From: Galbula dea
Lineage: Eukaryota; Chordata; Aves; Piciformes; Galbulidae
DNA: 64,000 bases
Assembly: GCA_013399015.1 (NCBI GenBank)
Contig: VWZX01006715.1
Span: 372,001 to 436,000, forward strand
Direction of reading: 5' to 3'
Positions within the stretch are counted from its first letter, which is position 1. Each line of letters starts with the position of its first letter. Below the pieces are notes generated by a model. It was not told the origin of the DNA and searched no databases. It saw nothing but the letters and a program-made list of their open reading frames with translations. The position numbers and the translations under genes were made by a program. This document shows positions 19,433-30,600 of this stretch, in pieces.

Positions 19433-19770
19433 GGCCATGAGGGGACATTGCTGGCTCATGGTGAACTTGTCCACCAGCACTACCAGGTCCTTCTCCACAG
19501 AAAGCAGCTCAACCCCTAACTTGGACTGGTACTTGGGGTTTTTCCTTCCCAAAAGCAGGACCTCACATTTGTTCTTGTTGAACTTTGTATGGATCCTCTC
19601 TCCCAACTCTCAGCTTGTCCAGGTTTCACTGAATGGCAGCACAATTTGCAGGGGTGTCAGCTACTCCCTCAGGTTTTGTATCATTAGCCAAGCTGCTGAG
19701 GGTAAGCTTCGTCCCTTCATCCAGGTCACTGATGAACAGTCAGGGCCAGGCTGAGCCGTAACCTAGTAGA
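19433..19770 (-). repeat. CR1 reverse-transcriptase fragment, opposite orientation
   Basis: The minus strand encodes an older stretch of CR1 ORF2 that normally lies upstream of the fragment at 19141-19432: LANDTKPEGV, then TKFNKNKCEVLLLGRKNP, KDLVVLVDKFTMSQQCPL. The junction with the neighbouring plus-strand fragment is nearly seamless at about 19432. Confidence 0.88.
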
Positions 19771-19854
19771 GCACACAGGCCTCACAGCAACACCCTGGAT
19801 AAAGCCGAAGTAAAGCCAAGCCAGGACAAAGGACGACATCAGCATGCCCCCTGA

Positions 19855-20640
19855 AGGGCCAAGGCCAGTGCCCGCTCGCCTCCCTCTATGGCCCGGCCCA
19901 GTCCTGGGCTGCCACAAAATGGCGGCTCCGGCCTCTTCAGCCGCTCCTCTCTTCCCGCGCGCCGGGGCTCGAGGCGCGGGGCGGAGCCTCGGCAGGGGCC
20001 GCGGCGGTGGCGGGACAGCCCCAGCCCGGGCTCCGCGCCCCCTTCGCTCAGGCAGCGGCCTCCACCCGTCCCGCTTCCCCTCCTCCGCCTCGCTCTGCCA
20101 TCGACAGCGTCTTCGCGTCGGCCCGCTCTGAGCCCTCCTCCTCCGCCTCCCGGGGTGGTGAGTAGGGGGGCCACGATCGAGGAGGTCTTTCCCAGAGCAC
20201 ACCCTAAGAACGTCCTGCTGTGACGGCCACCCCCCCAGGGCCCGGGCGGGCGCCTCAGAGTGACAAGTTTTCCTCCTCCTCCCTCTCTCTTCCGCCTCCT
20301 CACATCTTGCCTATATCACGATAGTCGCTCCAGCACTGAGGTCGGGGCGTTGCTTAAGGGCAGGATGCCGGGCGCTGAGGGCTGGCGGCAGAGGTCAGCA
20401 CCCAAGGGCGGCTGGGGGCGTCAGGCCGTTGCCAGGAAAAGGGGACATGGAAAAGGCGGGTGGAGCTGATGGTGCAGTTCCTGTCTCTGAGAGCAGCTGC
20501 GGTGGTGGGGGGAGCGGAGGTCTCTGTTAGAGGCAGCGGGTGATGGTGACTGCCGCGGGGCCCTCGGCTCGGGGAGGCTAGGTGCGGGGCCTGCCCGGCG
20601 AAAAGGCGTTTCTATGCCCCCTGAGAAAGACGCTTCCGGC
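19855..20640. promoter_or_regulatory. OMA1: CpG island promoter of OMA1
   Basis: The only long GC-rich, CpG-dense stretch in the window, in sharp contrast to flanking AT-rich DNA. It contains AAAATGGCGGC at 19916-19926 (YY1-type element), GCGCGCC-type blocks, and an ETS-like CTTCCGG near 20633. No TATA box is evident, as is usual for a housekeeping promoter of a mitochondrial protein gene. Confidence 0.85.
19900..20157 (+). other. OMA1: Putative non-coding exon 1 of OMA1
   Basis: A strong donor G|gtgagt at 20158 in the CpG island is the best partner for the acceptor at 21077-21078 in front of the start codon. The 5' boundary is a guess because the transcription start cannot be read from sequence. 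An upstream ATG at 19919, inside the YY1-type element, opens a 70-codon frame ending at 20131, before the donor. Confidence 0.5.
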
Positions 20641-21078
20641 TCGGGGACAGTTTGGCTGTGTCGAGTCGCTTTGTTTCTAGGCTAGGTGCAGCAGATGTGC
20701 ACCCTGCGTTCAAGAGAGAAGCGTTAAATCCTGATTTTCCTCAGTCCCTGTGAATGGCACCTGTAACTCGTAACCCCAGCATGATGGACACCTGTGTTCC
20801 GTAAGGGGCACCTGCATCCTTCTAATTTGATGATAATAAAACTGAAAGAAAAAAAAAACCCCACGCTTTGTTCTGTTGGTAAAACACAGTGGCTTTTTCA
20901 CAGCCAGAAGTAGATTGGTACCTTAGAACTGTAACAGGATGTGGTTGTAACTGTGACTTTTTGTACAGTGCAACTGTTGATAAACAAATACACAGTATCT
21001 GCTCGAACAGAATAAAGTTTCAGAGTTGTGTGGTTTTCTTAATAACTCCAGGCTATTTTTTTTTCCTCTTTGTTTCAG

Positions 21079-21607
21079 GGTAACCTACCAAAGAAGTTAT
21101 GAATATCACCTGTGGTCTAAAGTTGCTGAGCAGGAATTGTGTTTTCTTTCATTTGGCTTCTTTCACCAAGCAGGGGAAGTGCAATAATCTCTATAGGTCT
21201 AACACAGGATATTGCAGAACTCAAGTCTCTTGTACACGAGACAGATGCCAAAGGCTGGATTTGTGTGGAAATACTAGGAACTCTGTTTTAACTGGAAGCC
21301 CTGGCTGCTTTAGAAACTTCATCAGTAAAGGACAGAGGTGTCTTTTGAATGACTCAAAGATAGAAGTATACAAGAATGCACACCACAGTTTGGGAAGGTT
21401 TTGCTTCCAGTCTTCTCAGACATTGGTGGAGAAGACCACATCCTTCCAAATCAGGTCTGCAGGGCAACTCCCACATTGTTGTTCTGCTTGGAACATTCAG
21501 ACTCTCAGGTGTTTTCACACATCACCATCATTTCAGGCTGCACCAGTTCCTCTTTTCTGGATCATTGTTAAGCCAGCTCAGAAATTATTTGCTATCCTTC
21601 TTGGCAG
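21079..21607 (+). CDS. OMA1: OMA1 exon 2 (start codon, presequence)
   Basis: The acceptor tttcag ends at 21078 and the ATG follows 20 bases later, so 21079-21098 is 5' UTR. The exon encodes residues 1-170: an Arg/Lys/Ser-rich, acid-poor mitochondrial targeting region, then AAPVPLFW and AQKLFAILLGR. The donor is gtaaaa. Confidence 0.94.
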
Positions 21608-24600
21608 GTAAAATATTATTTTACTTCCTCTTTCAGTGTAAGACCCAATTATGCAAAGATGTGTGCATGAGTTTGTGGAGGATGGTAAGTGGATCTCTAG
21701 TGTTTTCATTTTAATATCTGTGCAACATTTTGTGTGACTGAGGCCTGTATTGATGCATTGCTCAACAAGAAGTGGTTTCCATTATCAGAGGTGGTAGATC
21801 TTTTGCTCTTCTCATTCTCATTTACATGTGGTAGTGAGAGATGAACCTGAGAGACTAAGGGACATTCCTTCTCCTGGGAAAGAAACGCAGTAGGAGCTAA
21901 TTACAGTATAACCTTAGATGAGCTGAGACTGCAACAGCGATTGTCCTAAGTTAACACTTTGTATCTTACAGGAGCATAAGGAATTGGTGGAAGGCACTTC
22001 CTCCTAATAAACAGGAACTCTGGAAAGAAAGTGCAAGAAAAAACAAATGGAAGATACTCCTGGGTGTCAGCAGCTTAGGAGTTGTGTTTGTCATGTTTTA
22101 TTTCACTCACTTGGAGGAGACACCCATCACTGGGCGCCCCCGACTGTTGGTGTTTGGAAAGGAGCATTTTAGGGAGCTGTCAGAGATGGAATATAATATG
22201 GTAAGATTTTAAAGAAAAATACAAAATACTCTAAAACTCTCCTCTCCTTTTGTGTTCACTCTTAAAAGAATTCCCTTTCCATCAGCAAACTGCTCCAAGA
22301 CACAGCATAAAGAGCACATTACATGTATGTAGCAAACACTTCTGTAGTACTGTGAGAGAACAGGAAATACAGAAACCTGGTAGAAGCAATAAAAGCTTAG
22401 CTAATAGGTGTATGTTGAGAACTGTCTCATTTTCTGTGCATTTTGGGCATTCTTTGGTACTTGTTCAAGGTCCTCTCTTTTAAGCTGTCATTTTGTAAGG
22501 TGACATTCTCCTCATGCATCCATTTCTACTTTTTTCATTGGTTCAGCTCATTTTTCTTTAATTGCTTTCTTTTAAACTGTCCATTGCCCTCATGTCTGTA
22601 ACTGAGTTCTGTGACTTTGTCTGAAAGCCAGCAAAACTTGATAATCCATATCCAAATGTCACTGTATTCCTGTCTGGCAGAGAATGTGAGATAAGAACAG
22701 CAGTAGTACAAAGATACATTCAAATTACACCTGTATAAATGTGTCCACCTTCCAACTTACACCAGAAAGAGAAGATACAGGTAAATTGTAAATTCAAATG
22801 GAAATCCAGGAAGAAATGGAAATGTTTGCCAAATGGTAATGCCAGGCTTAACTGTGTATTAGGAAAGGAGGCTGTAGGACCAGGTTTATACTACTTTATT
22901 TTTGATCTGTGGTCACTTTACTTCCTTTTAAGCTAATTAATCCTTACCTTGTGGGTCTGAAAGCCTGAACTCCAATATATTGCCTTTGGCTCTATGAAAG
23001 GAAAATGTATTAAAACTTAGATTTAACCAAGTTGTGTGTAGCCACTATATTAGTTTACCAGTTAGTCATTTACTGTGTGTTTGTTCTGCATGGCAATCAA
23101 TTAGTGGCTATTTTTTTTTTGCAGTGGATGGAGGAATTGCAAGGGAAAATGTTGCCTGAGACAGATGTACGCTATCAGGTTGTGGAGACAGTTTTGGGTC
23201 ATTTATCTGAAAGCAATAAGGACATCCCACAGATCTCAGCTCTCAAGTGGGTTATCCATGTGGTAGATGAACCAGACATAAATGCTTTTGTGCTTCCAGT
23301 AAGTTGAACCCAATACAAAAGTAATTAACAAATAGAACAGCACTTTATTTATGTGTTTTTCCTACTTAATGTTCACTCTCTTTTTGTTTACAGAATGGTC
23401 AGGTGTTTGTTTTCACTGGATTGCTAAATGCAGTTTCTGATATTCATCAGCTGTCTTTCATTTTGGGACATGAAATAGCTCATGCTGTGCTGGAACATGC
23501 AGTAAGTATTTAAAGAAAGCTGTCTAAAATTCTTAAATTAATTCTAATTACTTTAGTTAAGGTTTTTCCTATCACTACCAACCATAGTTTCAGTATGACT
23601 CTAATTAATGGAAAATTGAGTTTTAAATGAGAGTATTCTGCTATAATGTATCCTTATTATTCACCTAGAACTCAATAACTGGCAGCAGTCCTGTAGTAGT
23701 CAGCATTAGCAGGAAGTGTCAGGGCTGTTTTCATAGCTGTACAGATGGATTATGGTTCACTATTACCAATCATTTAGAATTTGGTCTGCAGGTGCCTTTC
23801 CTCCTGTAGTGCAGACATAAGGACCTAGAGACACTCAGTAACTCAGTTTGTTACTCTTACACCTGTTAACTATCTACAGAAGTGGATATACTTTACTATA
23901 GTTACTCTGAACCACACCCTATTTTTGTTATAGTAGCACACAGTTTTAGAATGCCAAATTCTAGAGTGCTTGGAGCTTGAGTCTGGATTTACAGATGATT
24001 GCTTTCACAGGCTTAATTTTTCCATGTCCTGACATAGATGTGTTGAAATGGGTAGTTCTTTGCCATTTGAACAGAACAGATGTAATAGTTTGGTTGTGCT
24101 CTGTAGGTACAGCTATGAAAAAAGGGGGTGGTTTAGAAATATGGTTCATATTATTTTTAGATTGAGGTGGTTTTAGATTGAGGTGATTTGCTGGAAAGTG
24201 CTTCTTTGCCTCCAAATTGATTTCTTTCTGTGCATGTCATTTTAAAAGATTGTGTTCATTACCTCTCTGTCGGTTTGAGAAGATGTAATGAGAAGCTTCT
24301 AAACATAACTATCCTGCTCACATTGTAAAAGTGATCTGGAAATGGGTAAATACATTTTAAAGGCAGTGGAAATACAGGAGAATTGCTTTACTGCACCCTG
24401 AATGATTTTTGATGAGCAACAGTTCAGATCATAGTTTCTTGGGCTGAGATGAGCCAGCTCACTTGTTAAACTTCTAAAAAAAAATCTATTTCTAATAATA
24501 AAAAGAACTTGCCTTGTTTGTATGGAACTTGTGTCACCCAGATGGCATAGAGAAAAGTATTGCATGATCCAGTTTGTTAGTGCTCAGGTTAATTTGTTGT

Positions 24601-27600
24601 ATGTCATATAGAGCTCTGAAAACCAAAATAATTTCAAAAATAAATATGTTATGCCTAGTATCCCTTTGTCCCATTAGTGTTCCTGACTCAGTGATGTTTT
24701 GTGTTCTTCTCAGATTAATGTAATGAACAGTCTTCTAGGTATTTTGATAGATTTTGCATTCCAGCTGAGGTGTTTCATGGCCTTTTTACTAAACAACTCT
24801 TGTTTGTGTGCTTCCATCATCTTACCTCAAGCTTTGAATCTCTGGAATTGGAAGACAGCCAAAATGTATTTGTTTCTGCTGTATTTATGCAGTTGGTATG
24901 GTTCTAGGCTGAAAGTACTTTGTATCCAACTGGATTTTCTGGTGTAAGCAGGGAAGCTTATGCTTGCCCTGTTAACTGTGGCTGCACAGGAAAAAAAAAC
25001 CCTAGTGATGTTTAAAGTGTTTCCAAATTCTATTGTGTTCTGCAGAAAAGTCAGACAGCAAGGAATGAAAACAGGCCCATTTCTGTTTGCAGGCAGAGAA
25101 AGCCAGCCTGGTTCACTTCTTGGATTTCCTGTCACTCATCTTTCTCACTCTGATTTGGGCTGTCTGTCCTCGTGATAGTTTGGCAGTTGTTGGCCAGTGG
25201 ATTCAGAGCAAGTTGAAGGAGGTGAGACTGATGTTTTGGATTCTTTCTCCCAAGTTCCATGGGCAAACATTTTTAATCTTGGGGAGATAGTACCAGTAAA
25301 TAGTATTTTTGGGGAAAAAGGCAAGAGGAGGAATATTATAAGTAAAAAATAATATAATAAGTAAAAAAATATGGGTTTGAATCAAATATGTTTTTATACA
25401 TCTGCATCAGCTTTAGTTGATATGTATTTTCAGTTGTCAGCTTGGAGAACTTTAGGTCTTCCTAAATGAGCTGGATTTAGCTGGACAGGCTCTGAGTTCC
25501 TGCTTGCCAGTTAAGTTAGGGGGTTGTCTTTTGGAATGGTACATTCTGTATGTTGAAATGCCATGTTTTTATTCTGAATAGTTGTTAAATTGTTTGTAAA
25601 CCAAATAAAATACGTGGAATTCTTTAAATACATTGTTAGTGATAAGAATGGTTTCTGAGATAGGGAAGCTGAGAATCTGAACACTTTTAAAGTAGAAATG
25701 ATGCTATAATAAAACAACTTACTAGGATAACCTTTTTGTACAGCCTGTATTCCAGTTAAGTAAAATTCAGAGGCTTTGTGGTGCCAGTTTTCTTCAGCAG
25801 TCTAATTTACTCTCTACCTCTGGACAGTTACTGGTCTTTTTTTTTCTTTTTTTAAAGTGCTTTTTTTTAAATCATAAAGCTTGAATCTGAATTTAAGTGA
25901 AAGAGCTCTTTGGTTTCTTTGAGTTCTCTTGATGCTATTCCTGAGATTTCCCCTGATTCCTCAAAAACGTAATTAAACACAACCAATCTGTTTTGGTAGT
26001 TCTTATACTAATGGGTAGATGTGTGGATTCTGAGCATAAATTATCTCTAAAAAGCTTGAATATTTGTACAAGTAGCTAAGAAACCAATACATTGATGAAT
26101 GCTAGCCAGCATTTTGAAGAGCTGAATTTGGAGAAAAGCTAAGTGTGAATCAATCCTGAGACTGCTCATAATTTAGACAGCAAGATTGAACTCCCTGTCA
26201 GCATCTTTTCCCCTCTTGTAGTCTAACTGCAACTGGTATTTTGGCATCATGGATTGGAATTGTGCTGTAGATTGCAAATGGAATTGGGTTTAAGCTCATA
26301 GTCCTAGGAACTACTTTTCCTATAGGAAAGATGTATCATATATGAGATGATGTACATTAATGTCCTGCTTTAAAAGTCTGAGCAATCTCATCTTCAGTAG
26401 CATTAGACATATCCATATGTAATGCAGAATAAATAAGTGATTAATACTTGCAAAGCTTTCATCCCATGTACAAAAGTTGCTGAAGAGCAATTTTGGTTTC
26501 TGTTAGTGGCCCAGGCATGCAGTGTGTGTCTGTTGCCTCTATTCAGTGTTTGCAGATTGTGTTTATGTGAAAGTGAATCCTTCTGCACCTTTTCTTGGGA
26601 TGTTTCTTTTCCTCCTGTTCCATAACTGTACTTTACTGTTTGAAGTTTGAGCATTCCACTCTGTGAAAGGGTTGTTTAAGACACATTGCAGTATTTTCTA
26701 AACTTACACATCCCCATTCTTCAGTTGATGCTTTCTAATCAATATCCAGACCAGAATGATGGTTCTCCATGGGCTTTAGGCAGTCATAGGTGTAGGCCAC
26801 GTATGGGAGCTTTTCCTATGAAGGCCATTCATAGGGGCAGACCTGATAGAAAGCTGGTTCAGGAGTTGGTGAGGAATGTGGAGAAGGTAACCTTCAATAT
26901 TGTGAGGTGTAGGGTGCCAGTTGGTGTGTGTAGGTGAAGGATTGTGCCTAGTAGTGGTAGAGAGCTGATAAGGATGTAGAATTGCAGGTAGATGCCAGCC
27001 CTCAGATATTCTGGTTGGTTTTCTCATAAGGATTAGGGTTGCTTCAGATGAGATATAAAATAGTAGCTCTGTGGTCGAGAAGACTTGGGGTGGTGAAAGG
27101 TTGAACTGTGATTAGGGTTATGATGAAGGTTCAGTTTTGTGTCAGTGGTTCATCCTGGAGGTAGTTTGGGCTTGCTATGATTATGAGGGGTAGAAGTTAG
27201 CAGGACAGAACTAGTAGAGGGGATGAGATTTGGTTGATGCCAGTTCACTGGGTTAAGTTTTTGTGGGAATAGTATCTTGGGAGTAGTCACTGTAAGCTGA
27301 GGGTGGCAACTAGGAGGCTATGTGTTGTAGTGTTGACTCAGGTGTTGTGGTGGGAACAGGAGGGTTGTAGGGAGGAGGATGATTGTTGGGAGGATGATTT
27401 TTAGCATTGTAAGAGGTTTAGGTTGTGTAGGTGGTTAGAGCTGTGTGTTTTTGTGGAGGCTAGGAGCGTTGCTAAGCTTTTGCTGGCTTTGTAGGCTGAG
27501 AATGCCAGTGTGAATACTGCTATGAGGGTGGATGATGTTGCTTGGTTTTCAATGAGTCAAACTAATAGAGTGACGTATATGGATAGTATTATGCCTATTA

Positions 27601-30600
27601 GGCATAGCAAGGCCAAGATTTGGGTGTGTTTGATGGACTGCTAGCCCAGAGCTACTTAGAGTGAAGGCTGAGTAAAAGCTTAGGTGTAGAAGTGACATAA
27701 AGACAGTCACAGGGCTGGGCTGTGGTCTGATTAGTTGTAATCAACAGTCTTGGTTAGACCAACTCTCGGTTTATTTTGTTGCTTCTAGCCTCCCTGTGTT
27801 CATTCGTAGATCAGTCCTAGTGTGAGTAGAAGGATGACAGTGAAGATTCAGGTTAGGGTGGTGGCAGGGTATTGAAGTTGCAGTCTGGGTTTTTTGGGGC
27901 AAGTCAAAGCTTTAATGTGTTTAGAATTGTGCTTAGAGTTGAGGGATAGGTAAATATGAATGTGATAATGTTAACTGCTCTTCTCTGGGGTTGTACAAGA
28001 TTTTAGAGGTTGGAAGTCAATTGTAATTAGCATGCTAGGAGAGAAGGAACCTTATCAGTAGATAGTTATGTAGAGGATATTCAGATGACATCTGTGAAAT
28101 CAGTATCAGGCTGCTGTTTAAAATCCAAAGGGATGGCTTGGTGTGAAGTGGAATTTGATTAGCTGCAGGAGGCAAATTGCTAGGAAGGAAGATCTGAAGA
28201 TGACATGTAGCCTGTGAAATCCTGTGGCTGAACCACAGAAGGTTGAACCATATACGCCATCGGCAATCGAAAGTGGTGCTTTGTAGTATTCCATTGCTTG
28301 GAGTGCTGTGAAGCAGAATCTGAGTGAGATTGCCAGGGTTAGTGCATGGATTGCTGGTTTTTTATTACCCTCTCTGATGCTGGGTTGAGTTCATCTGTGG
28401 TGAGCTCATGTTGTGGTAACACCTGAGGCTGGGAAGATGGTTGTGTTTAATACGGGTACTTCTAGGGGATTAGAATTGCCCAAGTTGGAAGGGACCGTAA
28501 AGATCATCTAGTTCCAACCCCCCTGCCTGCCAGGGACATCACCCACTAGATCAGGTTCCCCAGCAAGCTTTGTCTTAAAAGCTTCCAGGGATGGAGCTTT
28601 CACAACCTCTCTGGGCAGCCTGTTCCAGTGTCTCACCAACTTAAGAGTGAAGAATTTCCTCCTAATATCTAATCTAAATCTACCTTCCTCTAGCTTGCAT
28701 CCATTTCCCCTGGTTCTGTCACTATCTGACCTCCTAAAAAGTCCCTCACCAGCTTTCTTGTAGGCCCCCTTCAGATACTGGAAGGCCACAATAAGGTCTC
28801 CTCAAGAAGACTTCTTCTTCTCAGGAGTCGTTGTCCACCTGGCTAAGGGTTGGATCCAAGCTGAAGTGGAAGAATGCTCATAAGAAGAATAATGCTTCAG
28901 ATGTACTGAATAAGATTGTTCTGTATCACAAGGCTTTTTGGGCTCTGGGGGTGTGGTAGCCTTGGAATCTACCCTCTTGTACAGTATCTTATCATCATTG
29001 TAGTATGACTAAGATTGTGGAGAGTAGGCATAGGGTCAGGAGGTGTGAGGAGTTACAAATGAATCACATGATTAGTCCAGAGGTGGTGAGTAATGTGGCT
29101 GCCCCAAAGGGGCTTACAGGAGTAGGCTGTTTTAACAAGTCCTGATTTGCATTTAGTATGACCTGATACACAAGGGGAAGGCTACCCAAATCTACATGAA
29201 TTACATATGCCAGAAGGTCCTGAGTCAGAAGACTAAATAACCATTTGAGAAAATTATTACTGTCTCTTAGTGTGTTGATACAGTGTCCTACCCTAGAAAA
29301 AAGGAGGACAAGTTGGTCAGATCTGTCTTCCAGTTTGATTTCCCAAGGGCAATTTGCAACTTGTGTTGAAGGATAATCATGACAAAGGAGTGATTTCTGG
29401 CTGAAAGTATTTATGGCTAGATTCCAGACTGTGGACTGTTTACCATACTGCTTAAAAGAGAGTAATCAGAAAAGTTTAGTAGAGCCACTGGATTTTTTTA
29501 TACACCATTGCTACACAAAAATCTTAGTGCATATACAAGAGGGAAGTGAAAAAAGTCTTGTTTTAAGTTGGCATTGACCATTTGGTTGCTGCAAAATGCT
29601 GTGAGACTGCCTGATGAGAGGGGCCATGAAAATATGTATAATCTTAATTAATTTCCACGGAATACAGAATCTATGAATTATATATAACAGAATTAAAGGG
29701 TTCATTAAGAAAACTAATACTGGGCACATACTAATGTGATAGATAAACACTATTTCTTATGAGAAGGTTAGAAAAATAGCTGTAATGCTCTAGATTTGTA
29801 CACATTCAAACCCAAGAAATAGAGCTTTGATGTGCTTCTTTGCAGTTTATGTTTGATAGACCCTACAGCAGAACACTGGAGGCTGAAGCTGATAAAGTGG
29901 GACTTCAGTTTGCAGCAAAGGTAACTACAGCTGGTTTGTTTTAGTAGCAGTTTACCAGACATTTTTCAGTTTCCATTGTAATCAGAGGGATTTTCACGTT
30001 TCATCCAAAGGTAAACTGGGGAGGCTTCCCAAATTTTGAAAGAAATCAAACAGTCTGTAGGGAAAGACAGTGTCATTCTGGTTGAATGGTATGTAATAAA
30101 ATTGAAGTGTGTCAAGTTGTGTGTTATTAACTGCACAGGATGCTTTCCATATAGTTTATTACTGTTAGAAGAAAAAGCTACATATTTATAAAGAGGAGAA
30201 TGCCAGTTAGTGAGCTTCTCTAGGTAGGATATATTTAATTGTATGTGAGGTATAAATTGCCATTTAGATTTTTGTTTCCATCTGTTGTGACTTCTGAGGA
30301 ATACTGTACTGTATTGTAGTGCACCTAAAATATTCTGATCTATAGTCTCTATTTTTTAATAATAATTCAGTAAGAACTTTTTGATATTTTGGTTATATTT
30401 TCTTTGACTACTGATAGTAGTGAAATATATCAGTATTGTTCTATTGTATAAAGATTTAGTCTAAATGCAGCCATAAAAATAATGCAGCTTTGCTAAAGTA
30501 AGACAAAAATATGGCCAGAAACTACTTAGCCTTTTTTTCATAATTTGTTTCTTAAGTCACTTTTTATTTTGTCCCTGTGGATTTTAATTCTAAATTAGAG

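Larger units (their letters stand above)
26765..29110 (-). other. NUMT: nuclear copy of mitochondrial DNA, COX3 to ND4
   Basis: Read on the minus strand with the vertebrate mitochondrial code, the region follows mitochondrial gene order: COX3, tRNA-Gly, ND3, tRNA-Arg, ND4L, ND4 (5' part). Frameshifts and stops occur throughout. ND3 lacks its middle and a CR1 interrupts COX3, so it is a dead nuclear insertion. The mitochondrial part is about 2.0 kb. It begins about 17 codons into COX3 and ends within ND4 at the helix corresponding to LHLWLPKAH. The edges are judged by loss of homology and may be off by tens of bases. Confidence 0.93.
25222..29845 (+). other. OMA1: OMA1 intron 6 containing the NUMT
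   Basis: A 4.6 kb intron, about half of it occupied by an inverted mitochondrial DNA copy (about 26765-29110) with a CR1 insertion. The parts at 25222-26764 and 29111-29845 show nothing else recognisable. Confidence 0.85.

Noticed and set aside
19726..20303. Long minus-strand and plus-strand open frames of 95-158 codons in the CpG island
   Set aside because: They are Arg/Pro/Gly/Ala-rich frames produced by GC-rich, stop-poor DNA. They overlap each other on both strands and match no family; part of one is CR1.
26776..27027. Minus-strand 83-codon frame as a gene
   Set aside because: It is the decayed ND4 part of the NUMT read with the standard code.
27976..28043. Functional nuclear tRNA-Gly
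   Set aside because: It lies in mitochondrial gene order within the NUMT and has mitochondrial-type structure, so no nuclear function is expected.
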